Position numbers and translations under genes: made by a program
Source of the DNA: Pseudomonadota bacterium
Lineage (GTDB): Bacteria; Pseudomonadota; Gammaproteobacteria; Burkholderiales; Burkholderiaceae_C
Length of the DNA stretch: 52,602 nucleotides
Direction: 5' to 3'
NCBI GenBank assembly: GCA_023460715.1
Contig: JAEWPH010000038.1
Location: forward strand, 1 to 52,602
Part shown: positions 10,813 to 19,902 of the stretch, piece by piece
Numbering within the stretch: the first letter of the stretch is position 1
Layout of the letters: the number at the start of each line of letters is the position of its first letter
The notes under the pieces: model-generated
Databases searched by the model: none
The model's input: the letters and a program-made list of their open reading frames with translations, nothing else
What the model was told of the DNA's origin: nothing

Positions 10813-11742
10813 TCAGGCGTTGCGGACCACGACGCGGTTGCGGCCGGCTTCCTTGGCGGCATACAGGCACTGGTCGGCCTGGTCCAGCAGGGGCAGGCCT
10901 TCCTCGCCGCGCACGCAATGGCCGGTCACCAGGCCCACACTGACGGTGAGCACCGGCGCGGCGGATGAATCTTCGTGCGGGATGCCCAGGGCGCGCACGG
11001 CATCGCACGCCGCCTGGGCGATCTGCGCGGCGGCAGCACCTGCCCCACGGCCGCCGTCGGGCACAAGAAAGGCGAACTCCTCGCCCCCGAAACGCGCGAC
11101 GAAGTCGCCCGGCCGGCGCAGCGCCTGGCGCAGGGCGCCCGCCACGGCACGCAGGGCGTCGTCGCCGGCCACATGGCCGTAGCGGTCGTTGAACTGCTTG
11201 AAGCAGTCCACATCGACCATGCCCACGCTCAGCGGCCGGCCGGTGCGGCGCGCCTTGCCGCATTCGATGCGCAGCGCCTCGTCGAAATGCCGGCGGTTGG
11301 GAATGCCGGTGAGCTCGTCGATGAACACCAGCTCCAGCATCGCCCGGCGCTCGGCCGCCATGCGCAGCTGGGCCTGCACGCGCGCCATGATCACCGGCGA
11401 ATGGACGGGTTTGGTGATGTAGTCGACCGCGCCCAGGGCGAGCGCCTGCGCCTCGCTTTCGGGCTGGTGCAGCGCGGTGAGGAAGATGACGGGAATGTCC
11501 CGCGTCTGCGGATCGGCCTTGAGCGCCTGCAGCACCTGCAGGCCGTCCATGTCGGGCATCAGCATGTCCATCAGGACCAGATCGGGGCACAGGTCTCGGG
11601 CGGCCTCCAGGGCCTCGGCGCCGCCAGCGGCGATGAGCACATCGGCCTGCTCGCTCAGCAGCTCCTGCAGCACCTGCCGGTGCGCTTCGAGATCGTCCAC
11701 CACCAGCACGGTCTGCGGTGCGCGGAGGTCGGGCGCAGCCAT
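10813..11742 (-). CDS. Response regulator diguanylate cyclase (REC-GGDEF)
   Basis: A 309-residue two-domain protein that should make cyclic di-GMP when its receiver is phosphorylated. The REC domain (about residues 10-125) has the acidic pair LVVDD, the phospho-acceptor Asp in LVLMDMLMPDMDG, and the switch Lys in ITKP. The GGDEF domain (about 140-305) has an intact active site, RFGGEEF, and an RPGD inhibitory I-site five residues upstream, so product inhibition is likely. The architecture matches WspR-type cyclases. No histidine kinase is adjacent. The frame is open further upstream; ATG 11742 precedes the REC fold directly. Confidence 0.93.
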   Translation of the reverse strand: MAAPDLRAPQTVLVVDDLEAHRQVLQELLSEQADVLIAAGGAEALEAARDLCPDLVLMDMLMPDMDGLQVLQALKADPQTRDIPVIFLTALHQPESEAQALALGAVDYITKPVHSPVIMARVQAQLRMAAERRAMLELVFIDELTGIPNRRHFDEALRIECGKARRTGRPLSVGMVDVDCFKQFNDRYGHVAGDDALRAVAGALRQALRRPGDFVARFGGEEFAFLVPDGGRGAGAAAAQIAQAACDAVRALGIPHEDSSAAPVLTVSVGLVTGHCVRGEEGLPLLDQADQCLYAAKEAGRNRVVVRNA

Positions 11743-12010
11743 GGGCAGCGGGGGAAGCGGTTCGTTGGAAGAGGCGGCCAAGCGTGCGACTTTCGGAGAG
11801 ACGAAGGCCCGATCGTAGAAATCCGCATGCCCCCCCCGCGTAGGACAAGCAACCCGCAGCACGCAGCCCTTTTCCGCGCTCCACCGTGGGGAACTGCGGT
11901 GGCGTAGGGCAGCCCCACGCGCGCTTGTCCCACAGCACCGCGCGGGCCGGCCATGGTGTGATTTCTCCTTCGTCCTCGTACCACCCATCCACACCGCAAA
12001 GGAGCCCTCC

Positions 12011-12451
12011 ATGTCCGCAGAAAAAACCGCATCCGTCCACTGGGAAGGCGCCGGCAAGGCCGGCCAGGGCCAGATCAGCACCGAGACCGGCGCGCTGAAC
12101 AAGTACCCCTACGGCTTCGCCAGCCGCTTCGGCGACGACCGCAAGGGCACCAACCCTGAGGAGATCGTGGGCGCGGCGCATACAGCCTGCTTCACCATGG
12201 CGTTCTCGTTCGCCGCCGACAAGGCCGGCATCCAGACGGAAACCGTGGACACCACCGCCAAGGTGCGCCTGGTGCAGGACGGCGAAGGCTTCAAGATCGA
12301 CCGTATCGCCCTTACGCTGACGGCCAAGGTGCCCGGCATCGACGAGGCGAAGTTCCAGGAACTGGCCGAAGGCGCCAAGGCCAACTGCCCGCTGTCCAAG
12401 GCCCTGGCCGGCGTGCCCGAAATCACCCTGAACGCCACGCTGGTGCAGTGA
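12011..12451 (+). CDS. OsmC-family peroxiredoxin
   Basis: A 146-residue OsmC-type hydroperoxide reductase. The two redox cysteines are present in HTACFTMAFS and KANCPLSKAL, and the N-terminus (VHWEGAGKAGQGQISTETGAL) and NPEEIVGAAH are typical of the OsmC subgroup. It should detoxify organic hydroperoxides in the cytoplasm with a thiol reductant. A second, more distant OsmC-like protein is encoded at 14322-14810. The gene is divergent from the cyclase. Confidence 0.93.
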   Translation: MSAEKTASVHWEGAGKAGQGQISTETGALNKYPYGFASRFGDDRKGTNPEEIVGAAHTACFTMAFSFAADKAGIQTETVDTTAKVRLVQDGEGFKIDRIALTLTAKVPGIDEAKFQELAEGAKANCPLSKALAGVPEITLNATLVQ

Positions 12452-12491
12452 GGCTCTGCATCGCCCAGCCCCGGGCGATGCAAACAAAAAA

Positions 12492-12532
12492 CAGCTGCAG
12501 CGCTTATTCCATAAGCGCAAGCAGCTATCAAT
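12492..12532. repeat. Dispersed intergenic palindrome, copy 2
   Basis: An imperfect palindrome: AGCTGC-AGCGCTTAT (12493-12507) faces ATAAGCGC-AAGCAGCT (12511-12526). On the minus strand it reads TTGATAGCTGCTTGCGCTTA, the family core. It lies 40 bp past the osmC stop, so it may also act as a 3' stem-loop. Confidence 0.75.
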
Positions 12533-12649
12533 TCATGAGCGGTCGACTGGGCGCAGCGCGTCCTGTACACTCGGCCCACCATGTCGTGCCTTCACACCGC
12601 TTTCCACATCTTGCCTGCCGCCTCGGCCCAGGCGCGGTTGAACGCACGA

Positions 12650-12682
12650 ATGATTACCACCATTACCACCGCGGCTACCTAG
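12650..12682 (+). CDS. Putative threonine/isoleucine leader peptide
   Basis: A ten-codon ORF reads MITTITTAAT: five ACC threonine codons and two ATT isoleucine codons in ten. It is followed within 10 nt by a strong hairpin and then a terminator, and the downstream gene encodes homoserine dehydrogenase. The same codon logic operates in the E. coli thr leader, where scarcity of charged tRNA-Thr or tRNA-Ile stalls the ribosome. An in-frame TTG at 12638 could give a slightly longer peptide. The ribosome site is weak. Expression has not been shown; the call rests on codon content and position. Confidence 0.7.
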   Translation: MITTITTAAT

Positions 12683-12691
12683 CTTGCGCGG

Positions 12692-12763
12692 GGTGGCCGT
12701 ACCGGCGGCCACCTGGTGTCATTCCCTCCCCGAACGAACCCAGATCTGGCAGCTGGGTTTTTT
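12692..12763 (+). promoter_or_regulatory. Putative thr-type attenuator in front of hom
   Basis: Just after the leader stop is a perfect 8-bp hairpin, GGTGGCCG (12692-12699) / CGGCCACC (12706-12713), in the position of a pause or anti-antiterminator stem. Then comes an intrinsic terminator, AACCCAG (12737-12743) / CTGGGTT (12753-12759), running into six T residues. CTGG at 12713-12716 can pair with CCAG at 12740-12743, disrupting the terminator, and is a candidate antiterminator core. Together with the leader peptide this is the layout of a transcription attenuator. Confidence 0.7.
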
Positions 12764-12815
12764 GTTGGACCGTTTTCCTTTGTGGACCGCGGCCTTTTGG
12801 AGAGAGTGACCCACC

Positions 12816-14207
12816 ATGTTCAATGAGCCCCACCTGAGATCCCTGCCCGGCAGCGCCCCCGCGCCTGCCACCGCGATGCGCCCGCTGCGCGTGGGCATGA
12901 TCGGCATCGGCACGGTGGGCGGCGGCACCTGGGCGGTGCTGCAGCGCAACCAGGCGCTGATCGCGGCGCGCGCGGGACGCGGCATCGAGATCGTGGCCGT
13001 GGCTGCCCGCAACCTAGAGCGCGCAGCCGCCGTGCTGCAGGGCGCGCCGGGCGTGGAGCTGACCCGCGACCCGCTGCGCGTGGCCACGCACCCCGATGTG
13101 GACGTGCTGGTGGAAGTGGCCGGCGGCACCGGCCCGGCGCTGGACTGGGTGCTGGCCGCCATCGCCCACGGCAAGCATGTGGTGACGGCCAACAAGGCGC
13201 TGCTGGCGGTGCACGGGCAGACGGTCTTCGCCGCCGCCCAGCGGCAGGGCGTGGCCGTGGCCTACGAAGGCGCGGTGGCGGTGAGCCTGCCCATCATCAA
13301 GGCGCTGCGCGAGGGGCTCACGGCCAACCGCATCGAGTGGGTGGCCGGCATCATCAACGGCACCAGCAACTTCATCCTGACCCGCATGCGCGAGGACGGC
13401 GTGGACTTCGCCGCCGCGCTGGCCGAGGCCCAGGCCCTGGGCTATGCCGAGGCCGATCCCGCCTTCGACGTGGACGGCGTGGACGCCGCGCACAAGGCCT
13501 CGCTGCTGGCGGCCAACGCCTTCGGCATGCCGGTGCGCTTCGACCAGGCCCAGGTGGAGGGCATCCGCACGCTGCAGGCGTTGGACGTCGAATGCGCGCG
13601 GCAGTTGGGCTTTCGCGTCAAGCTGCTGGGCATCGCACGTCGCCAGGCTGACGGTGTTGAGCTGCGCGTGCACCCGGCGCTGGTTCCCGCGCAGCACCTG
13701 TTGGCGCAGGTGGACGGCTCGATGAACGCCGTGATGGTGAAGGGCGATGCGTCGGGCGTGACGATGTACTACGGCGCCGGGGCAGGCGCGGAGCCCACGG
13801 CCTCCGCCGTGATCGCCGATCTTGTGGACGTGGCCCGGCTGCCCGCCGGCACCGTGGCCGCGCAGCAGCGCGTGCCGCACCTGGGCTTCCACCCCCATGC
13901 CGTGGACGAACAGCTGGCCGTGCTGACCCGCGCCGCCGTGCACACCCGCCACTACCTGCGCGTGCCGGTGCATCAGGCCCCGCAGATCGAGGCGGTAGGC
14001 GCCTGGCTGACCGCCCAGCAGGTGCCGGTGCAACGCATGGAACTGGCGAACGAAAAGACACTGCCCGCCTGCGGCACGCCCCATGTGCTGGTGCTGACCG
14101 ATGCCGTGCGCCAGGCCACGGTGGACCTGGCGGTGCACGCGCTGGCCGCCCACCCGGCCGTGGCCGGGCCGGTGGTGGCGTTGCGGGTGGAGATGCTGGA
14201 GGGTTGA
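12816..14207 (+). CDS. hom: Homoserine dehydrogenase
   Basis: The enzyme reduces aspartate semialdehyde to homoserine with NAD(P)H, the branch point to threonine, isoleucine and methionine. The 463-residue product has the Rossmann motif GIGTVGGG, HVVTANKALLA, the catalytic-region motif NGTSNFILTRM, and AEADPAFDVDGVDAAHK. A C-terminal ACT-like region after about residue 370 is expected to bind a regulatory amino acid. The start at 12816 has GGAG upstream; an internal ATG at 12876 would match shorter homologues but lacks a ribosome site. thrC is not adjacent, so this may be a stand-alone or second copy. Upstream is a leader peptide with a terminator. Confidence 0.95.
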   Translation: MFNEPHLRSLPGSAPAPATAMRPLRVGMIGIGTVGGGTWAVLQRNQALIAARAGRGIEIVAVAARNLERAAAVLQGAPGVELTRDPLRVATHPDVDVLVEVAGGTGPALDWVLAAIAHGKHVVTANKALLAVHGQTVFAAAQRQGVAVAYEGAVAVSLPIIKALREGLTANRIEWVAGIINGTSNFILTRMREDGVDFAAALAEAQALGYAEADPAFDVDGVDAAHKASLLAANAFGMPVRFDQAQVEGIRTLQALDVECARQLGFRVKLLGIARRQADGVELRVHPALVPAQHLLAQVDGSMNAVMVKGDASGVTMYYGAGAGAEPTASAVIADLVDVARLPAGTVAAQQRVPHLGFHPHAVDEQLAVLTRAAVHTRHYLRVPVHQAPQIEAVGAWLTAQQVPVQRMELANEKTLPACGTPHVLVLTDAVRQATVDLAVHALAAHPAVAGPVVALRVEMLEG

Positions 14208-14321
14208 CGGCGGCGGGAGCTCACTGGCTGCGAGGCTCGAAGGCGCATCGGGCGATCGCGCAACGGCGCCTGCGACACGCTCCGGGGCCGATACCCGGCA
14301 CCGGAGCCCGGCGCGGGCAGC

Positions 14322-14810
14322 TCAGGCGCCCGGCCCCTCCACCTCCAGCACCGGGCTGCAGTCGATCTGCGTTCTGACCGAGTTGGCCAGAAAGCAGGCC
14401 GCATGGGCGCGGTGGTGCATTTCGGCCAGGGCCGCTTCAGTCGGGGCGTGGGCCGCATCGAACACGGTGACTGGGCGCAACTGCACCTGGCTCACGACGA
14501 GGCGGCCCTGCGCATCGGGGGCCATGGTGCCTACCGCGGCATCGGTGTATCGGTTGACGCGCCAGCCCGCGCGGCTGGCCAGGTCCAGAAACCAGAGCAT
14601 GTGGCAGCTCGACAGCGCGGCGACGTAGGCCTCTTCCGGGTCCACCGCCGCGGCATCGGAATAAGGCAGCGGAACGACATGCGGCGATGACGACGCGGCC
14701 ACCATGGCACCGCCGTCGAACTGCCACTGGTGGCCGCGGTGGTAGCGCTTGTCGAGGAAGTCATCGGTGCCACGGGTCCAGACGACGGTGGCGGTGTGCG
14801 ATGCGGCCAT
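14322..14810 (-). CDS. OsmC-family protein (second copy)
   Basis: A 162-residue OsmC-like protein with both cysteine contexts, LSSCHMLWFLDLA and HAACFLANSV, and the motif DPEEAYVAALSSCH. It resembles the YhfA/OsmC-like group more than the osmotically induced one at 12011-12451. It probably reduces organic hydroperoxides. It diverges from the MocR-type regulator at 14885 across a 74-bp spacer, so that regulator may control it, although I see no defined operator. Confidence 0.88.
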   Translation of the reverse strand: MAASHTATVVWTRGTDDFLDKRYHRGHQWQFDGGAMVAASSSPHVVPLPYSDAAAVDPEEAYVAALSSCHMLWFLDLASRAGWRVNRYTDAAVGTMAPDAQGRLVVSQVQLRPVTVFDAAHAPTEAALAEMHHRAHAACFLANSVRTQIDCSPVLEVEGPGA

Positions 14811-14884
14811 GGAGGGAGTCTTTCCTGATTTCTAAAATGGTTCTTCAGTTTAGGCACCCATCCAGGCAGCCAAGGAGCCAATTC

Positions 14885-16384
14885 ATGCCCACACCCAGAG
14901 CCAATGCCGCGCTTGTGCGTGCCCACCCTGCGGCTGCGCCGTCTGCCACATCTGCCGCAGCCCCGTTGCTGCGCCAGCAGGTGTATGCGCAGCTGCGCAG
15001 CGCCATCGAACAAGGCCGCTGGCCCGCGGGTACGCGGCTGCCGCCGTCGCGCGCGCAGGCCGAGCTGCTGGGCGTATCGCGCAACACGGTGCTGTGGGCC
15101 GTGCAGCGCCTGCTGGCCGAAGGGTATGTGGAAGCCCGCGTGGGCGACGGCACCTATGTGGGCCGCGCACTGGCGGCCCGTGCGCCGGGCACGCCGGGCG
15201 CGAAAGCAGCGCTGGTGGCCTCGCCCCGGGCCCTGTCGCGGCGGGGGCAGCTGGTGGCGGACACGGCTATGCGCTGGCGCCCGCCGCTGGTACCCGCGCG
15301 GGCATTTCGCATCGGCGCGCCCGACGTGGCGGGTTTTCCGTTTGGGGTGTGGGATCGGCTGGCCCGCCAAGCCACCCCGGCCCAACGCATCACCCGCGCG
15401 CAGTACCTCGACCCGGCGGGCGACCCGGATCTGCGCCAAGCCGTGGCGCAGTGGCTGTGGGCGTCGCGCGGCATCCGGTGCGATGCGGCGCAGGTGGTGG
15501 TGTGCTCGGGCTCGCAGCAGGGCATCGACCTCATCGCGCGCCTGCTGCTGGACGTGGGTGACGAGGTGTTGGTGGAAGACCCCGGCTACCCCGGTATCCG
15601 CGCCAGCCTGGTGGGCCACGGTGCGCTGGCCCGGCCAGTGCCGACGGATGCCAGCGGCCTGTGCATTGCGCAGGGCGCGGCGCAGTGGCCGGCCGCACGC
15701 ATGGCGGTGGTCACGCCTACGCACCAGTTCCCCACCGGGGTGCGCATGGACCTGCCGCGCCGCCAGGCCGTGCTGCAATGGGCACGCGACCAGGACGCCT
15801 GGGTGGTGGAAGACGACTACGACGGCGAGTTCCAGTACGGCAGCGCCGCCCAGCGTGTGCCGGCGCTGTGCAGCCTGCCGGGGTCGGAGCGGGTGCTGTA
15901 CTTGGGCACGTTCTCCAAGACCCTGCACCCCGGCCTGCGCCTGGGCTTTGTGGTGGTGCCGCCTGCGTTGGTCGAGGCCTTTGCCATGGCCCGCGCCATC
16001 ACCGACCGGCATGCGCCGGGCGACACGCAGGCCGTGCTGGCCCGCTTCATTGCCGAGGGGCATCTGCTGCGCCACCTGCGCCGGGTTCGCGATCTGTACC
16101 AGCACCGCCAGCAGGTGCTGATCAGCACCCTGGCCGACGCCAGCAACGGCCTCTGGCAGCTGTGCCCCAGCGACCGGGGCATGCATCTGCTGCACGAAGC
16201 CCCCGCCGACACCGACGACGAGCGCCTGGCGCGCATCGCGCAGGCCGCGGGCGTGATGCTGGCTCCGCTGTCACGCTACGCGGTCGCGTCGCCGAGGCGG
16301 GGCTGGCTGCTGGGCTATGCAGGCTATGCCGAGACGGAGATCCGCGCCGCCGCGCGGGTGGTGGGCGCGCTCGCGCTGCGCTGA
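14885..16384 (+). CDS. MocR-type regulator (GntR HTH fused to aminotransferase fold)
   Basis: A 499-residue PdxR/MocR-type protein: an N-terminal GntR winged helix (LRQQVYAQLRSAIEQGRWPAGTRLPPSRAQAELLGVSRNTV, abbreviated here only by its position, about residues 30-90) joined to a class I aminotransferase-like domain. The PLP-binding Lys is in LGTFSKTLHPGLRLGF, near residue 345, and EDDYDGEFQY is the usual upstream motif. Family members are usually transcription factors that sense PLP or a metabolite through the aminotransferase fold. The start has AAGGAG upstream. It is divergent from the OsmC-like gene. Confidence 0.92.
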   Translation: MPTPRANAALVRAHPAAAPSATSAAAPLLRQQVYAQLRSAIEQGRWPAGTRLPPSRAQAELLGVSRNTVLWAVQRLLAEGYVEARVGDGTYVGRALAARAPGTPGAKAALVASPRALSRRGQLVADTAMRWRPPLVPARAFRIGAPDVAGFPFGVWDRLARQATPAQRITRAQYLDPAGDPDLRQAVAQWLWASRGIRCDAAQVVVCSGSQQGIDLIARLLLDVGDEVLVEDPGYPGIRASLVGHGALARPVPTDASGLCIAQGAAQWPAARMAVVTPTHQFPTGVRMDLPRRQAVLQWARDQDAWVVEDDYDGEFQYGSAAQRVPALCSLPGSERVLYLGTFSKTLHPGLRLGFVVVPPALVEAFAMARAITDRHAPGDTQAVLARFIAEGHLLRHLRRVRDLYQHRQQVLISTLADASNGLWQLCPSDRGMHLLHEAPADTDDERLARIAQAAGVMLAPLSRYAVASPRRGWLLGYAGYAETEIRAAARVVGALALR

Positions 16385-16467
16385 GCCGGGGGAGTGGGGA
16401 AGGCGGACGGGACGAAGCGTACCGGCAGCGGGCCTGCCGCCACAGCCTGGGTACAAGAAAAATATGC

Positions 16468-16513
16468 CGCCAGCGCTTATCCAATAAGCGAAAGCAGCTA
16501 TCAATAGATGAGC
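16468..16513. repeat. Dispersed intergenic palindrome, copy 3
   Basis: Contains AGCGCTTAT (16472-16480), a short loop, then AATAAGCG and AAAGCAGCTATCAAT. It is closely similar to copy 2, including the trailing ATGAGC. It lies between the MocR gene and the convergent small gene at 16561. Confidence 0.75.
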
Positions 16514-16560
16514 ATCATCCGGCGAACTGGCAGGGCGCGAGGGTGCCCCGGCTTGCCGCT

Positions 16561-16866
16561 CTACTGCTGTTTCTGCTTCTGGTACGCCCGGTCCGCCGGA
16601 GGCCCGCGGTCGGTGTCCTGCAGGCCGCGGCTCACGTCGCGGTAGGCCTGCTCGACGTTCTCGTCGGGCTGGCCGTCCGTCATGCCGACGGACTGGTCGC
16701 GCTCGTGGGGCAGTTGGGGGACGGAACCGTCCTCGCCTTCGAGATCGCCGCTGGGCGGCACGCGGGGGTTCTGGGTGTCCACCGAGCGCTGCACAGACGT
16801 GGCGGGCGCGTCGGGCGGGGTCTGGGTTTCCGGGTCTTTGCCGGCTCCGGGGGTGGGGCGGGTCAT
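16561..16866 (-). CDS. Small hydrophilic hypothetical protein
   Basis: A 101-residue, strongly hydrophilic and probably disordered protein, rich in Pro, Asp, Glu and Gln (MTRPTPGAGKDPETQTPPDA at the start, RAYQKQKQQ at the end). I recognise no domain. The start at 16866 has AAGG about 9 nt upstream; the frame could begin 51 nt earlier. Composition resembles the other small hydrophilic gene at 20509, so both may be stress-related low-complexity proteins, but that is only an analogy. Confidence 0.55.
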   Translation of the reverse strand: MTRPTPGAGKDPETQTPPDAPATSVQRSVDTQNPRVPPSGDLEGEDGSVPQLPHERDQSVGMTDGQPDENVEQAYRDVSRGLQDTDRGPPADRAYQKQKQQ

Positions 16867-17031
16867 GGTCGGGGCCTTGTCTTGATAGGAATGGCCCATG
16901 CTAGGCGCGGGCTGCACGCAATGGCTGTAGGCAGGGAGGCAGGCCCGTTGTCGCAGCCGGGCGCGTCAGAACGCATCGCGGATGGGCGGCGGCACGGTGC
17001 CCGCAGCGCTTCCATGCCACACTACTACTGT

Positions 17032-19242
17032 ATGTCTCAACAGGAATGGGCCGCGCAGGCCCTGCAGTCTTTCGATGCGGTGGTCGGTGCCACCGAGGGT
17101 TTCCGCAGCCGCGCCGGCCAGCGGCGCATGGCCGAGCAGGTCGCCCATACCTTCGCCCGGGCCCAACTGGGCAAGCTGGAGGAGGGGGGCGACGAGGCCA
17201 GCGCCGGCGACGCGCCCCCGCCCACGCGCTCCATCGCCGTGGTGCAGGCGGGCACGGGCGTGGGCAAGTCGCTCGCGTACAGTGTGCCGGCCATCGCCAT
17301 GGCAGTGGCGCGCGGCACCCGGGTGGTGATCTCCACGGCCACGGTGGCGCTGCAGGAGCAGCTGGTCAACAAGGATTTGCCGGCGCTGGCGGCGCGCATG
17401 GAGCAGCCCTTCAAGTTCGCGCTGGCCAAGGGCCGCGGGCGCTTCGTGTGCAAGCTCAAGCTGGAGCGCCTGGCCACCGGCGGCACGGCCGAGGGCGACG
17501 CGCCCGATGACGACCTCTTCGCCGAGGAAGAGGCCGAGCAGCGCGCCAAACGCCCGCGCCACGAATCCGAGGCGCGCATGAAGTTCTACGCCTCCATGGC
17601 CGACGCGCTCGCCACCGCCGGCTGGGACGGCGACCGCGACACGCTGGACACCCCGCCCGAGCCCGAGGTGTGGAGCCCCGTGGCTGCCGAGGCCAGCAGC
17701 TGCACGGGCAAGCACTGCCCGGTGTTCAGCCAGTGCACCTATTACGACCGGCGCAAGGCGCTGGTGGCCGCGCAGGTCATCGTGGCCAACCATGATCTGC
17801 TGCTGTCGTCCCTGGGCGCGCGGCTGCTGCCCGAGCTGGACAACTGCCTGCTGGTGCTCGACGAAGCGCACCATCTGCCGGCCACCGCGCTGCAGCAGTT
17901 CGCCTGCGAGGCCGATCTGTCCCGCCTGACCTGGATCGACAAGCTCTCCAGCCGCGCCCTGCGCGTGGGCGCGCTGGTGGAAGTGGAAGAGATCGCCGAC
18001 ATCCCCCAGCACGCCGCCCGCCTGCGTACCGCGCTGACGGAGGCCGCCCGCTTGGTGATGGACGTGTACGGCGAAGAGCTGCGCGCGCCGCGCCCCGGCT
18101 GGGGCGGCCGTGCCCGCGCGCAGGCCCCCGGCGTGCCCACCCGCGCCCGCGTGCCGGGCGGCGTGCTGCCAGCCGCGCTGGTCGAGCCCTTCAGCCAGGC
18201 CGCCCACCATGCCGAGGGCTTTCTCGATGCGCTGCGTGCCATCTCCAAGGCCTTGCGCGCCGAGATCCGCGACAAGCCGGACGAGGCCCGCCGCCTGTCC
18301 ACGCTGTACGCGCAGATCGGCGCGCTGGCGCCGCGGCTGGAGGCGGTGCATGCCGCCGCCCAGCTGCTGCTGCAGGACGCGCCCGAGGGCGCCGTGCCAG
18401 CCGCCAAGTGGTTCACGCTGGAAGTCGACGGCGACTACATCGTCGTCAAGGGCCATGCCAGCCCGGTGCTGCCGGGCAACACGCTGCGCCACCAGCTGTG
18501 GTCCGCCGTGCGCGGCGCGGTGCTCACCTCGGCCACGCTCACCAGCTGCGGCCAGTTCGACTTCTTCCTGCGCGAGGCCGGCCTGCACGGCGACGCCCAC
18601 GTCACCACGCTGGAAGTGCCCAGCCCGTTCGACTACGCGCTGCAGGGCACGCTGGTGGCCACCGAGACCACGGCCGACCCGCGCGAGGCACAGGCCTTCA
18701 CCGCCGAGATGGTCTACTGCCTGCTCACCGATCTGGCCCTCGTCGAATCCGGCGCGCTGGTGCTGTTCACCTCGCGCGACCAGATGCGCCAGGCCGTCGA
18801 TGCGCTGCCCACCGCCATGCGCAGCACGGTGCTGGTGCAGACGGCGCTGCCGCGCGCACAGCTGCTGGCGCGCCACCGCGAGCGCGTGGCGAACGGCGAG
18901 CCGTCCATCATCTTCGGCATGCAGTCCTTCGGCGAAGGGCTGGACCTGCCCGGCGCGCTGTGCGAATCGCTCTTCATCACCAAGCTGCCCTTCGCGCCGC
19001 CCGACGACCCCGTGGGCGAGGCGCGTGCCGAATGGCTGCGCGCCGCCGGCCGCGACCCGTTCAGCGAGCTGGTGGTGCCCGCCACCGCCATCCGCCTCGC
19101 GCAGTGGGTGGGCCGCGCCATCCGCACCGAAGAAGACCGCGCCCACGTGTACTGCTACGACAAACGCCTGGTGCGCACGTCGTACGGGCAGCGCCTGCTC
19201 AAGGGCCTGCCGCCGTTCGCGCTGGAGCGGCGCTCGGCCTGA
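17032..19242 (+). CDS. dinG: ATP-dependent DNA helicase DinG (XPD-like, Fe-S)
   Basis: A 736-residue superfamily 2 helicase. Walker A is AGTGVGKS (about 73-80) and the DEAH box is LVLDEAHHL (near 276). Four cysteines, at about residues 140, 224, 229 and 235 (FVCKLK and SCTGKHCPVFSQC), form the Fe-S cluster site of the XPD/DinG group. C-terminal motifs include SIIFGMQSFGEGLDLPG and QWVGRAIRTEEDRAHVYCYD. DinG unwinds 5'-3' and helps resolve R-loops and damaged forks. The frame stays open over 1 kb upstream, but only the part from ATG 17032 (MSQQEWAAQAL) is DinG; the upstream part is antisense noise over the MocR gene. Confidence 0.95.
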   Translation: MSQQEWAAQALQSFDAVVGATEGFRSRAGQRRMAEQVAHTFARAQLGKLEEGGDEASAGDAPPPTRSIAVVQAGTGVGKSLAYSVPAIAMAVARGTRVVISTATVALQEQLVNKDLPALAARMEQPFKFALAKGRGRFVCKLKLERLATGGTAEGDAPDDDLFAEEEAEQRAKRPRHESEARMKFYASMADALATAGWDGDRDTLDTPPEPEVWSPVAAEASSCTGKHCPVFSQCTYYDRRKALVAAQVIVANHDLLLSSLGARLLPELDNCLLVLDEAHHLPATALQQFACEADLSRLTWIDKLSSRALRVGALVEVEEIADIPQHAARLRTALTEAARLVMDVYGEELRAPRPGWGGRARAQAPGVPTRARVPGGVLPAALVEPFSQAAHHAEGFLDALRAISKALRAEIRDKPDEARRLSTLYAQIGALAPRLEAVHAAAQLLLQDAPEGAVPAAKWFTLEVDGDYIVVKGHASPVLPGNTLRHQLWSAVRGAVLTSATLTSCGQFDFFLREAGLHGDAHVTTLEVPSPFDYALQGTLVATETTADPREAQAFTAEMVYCLLTDLALVESGALVLFTSRDQMRQAVDALPTAMRSTVLVQTALPRAQLLARHRERVANGEPSIIFGMQSFGEGLDLPGALCESLFITKLPFAPPDDPVGEARAEWLRAAGRDPFSELVVPATAIRLAQWVGRAIRTEEDRAHVYCYDKRLVRTSYGQRLLKGLPPFALERRSA

Positions 19243-19303
19243 GCGCGCTGCGGCCCCGGCCGCGCCTTCCTCTCTTTTTTCCACTCGCTCACGAACGCAA
19301 TAC

Positions 19304-19663
19304 ATGCCCCACACGACGCCCGCCTGCCCCCAATGCGGCCTGGAGAACACCTACCCCGACGGCACGCAGTACATCTGCCCCGACTGCGCCCATGAATGGC
19401 CCATGGATGGCGGCTCGGCGGCCACCGACGAGGCCGACGCCGGCGACGGCGTGGTGCGCGATGCCAACGGCAACGCCCTGGCCGATGGCGACGCCGTGAT
19501 CCTGGTGAAGGACCTGAAGGTGAAGGGCGCCGGCGCCACGCTGAAGAAGGGCACCAAGATCAAGGGCATCCGCCTGGTGGACGGCGCCGACGGCCACAAC
19601 GTGGACTGCAAGACCGACCTGGGCAGCCTGCTGCTGAAGTCCGAGTTCCTCAAGAAAGCCTGA
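19304..19663 (+). CDS. PhnA/YjdM-family zinc-ribbon protein
   Basis: A 119-residue protein of the PhnA (YjdM) family. The N-terminal zinc ribbon is CPQCGLENTYPDGTQYICPDC, continuing AHEW, and the C-terminal domain contains VILVKDLKVKGAGATLKKGT and HNVDCKTDLGSLLLKSEFLKK, which are nearly invariant in the family. Despite the name, a role in phosphonate use is not established for most members. It starts 61 bp after dinG and may be on the same transcript. Confidence 0.93.
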   Translation: MPHTTPACPQCGLENTYPDGTQYICPDCAHEWPMDGGSAATDEADAGDGVVRDANGNALADGDAVILVKDLKVKGAGATLKKGTKIKGIRLVDGADGHNVDCKTDLGSLLLKSEFLKKA

Positions 19664-19902
19664 GCGCCGCACGGGCGCAAGGCCGTTGTCCGCCTCCGTC
19701 CGGTAGCCGCATGGTCTGCCGCTAGGGAACGTGCCCCGAGGCCTGGGCACTGCGGCGCACTGTCGGACGGGCCCCACACCCGGCGGGGCCGCACACCGAC
19801 CCGCGGCGGCCGTTCTGCGGCCTAAGGTGGATGGACACGGTGCGGGCGGTATCCCACCACCGCTGTACCTCGCCATTCCCTTCACCGACCGACGGAGGCC
19901 CC

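Noticed and set aside
15661..17031. Upstream half of the 1193-codon frame that contains DinG
   Set aside because: It overlaps the MocR gene and the small gene at 16561 and shows no DinG similarity; DinG starts at 17032.
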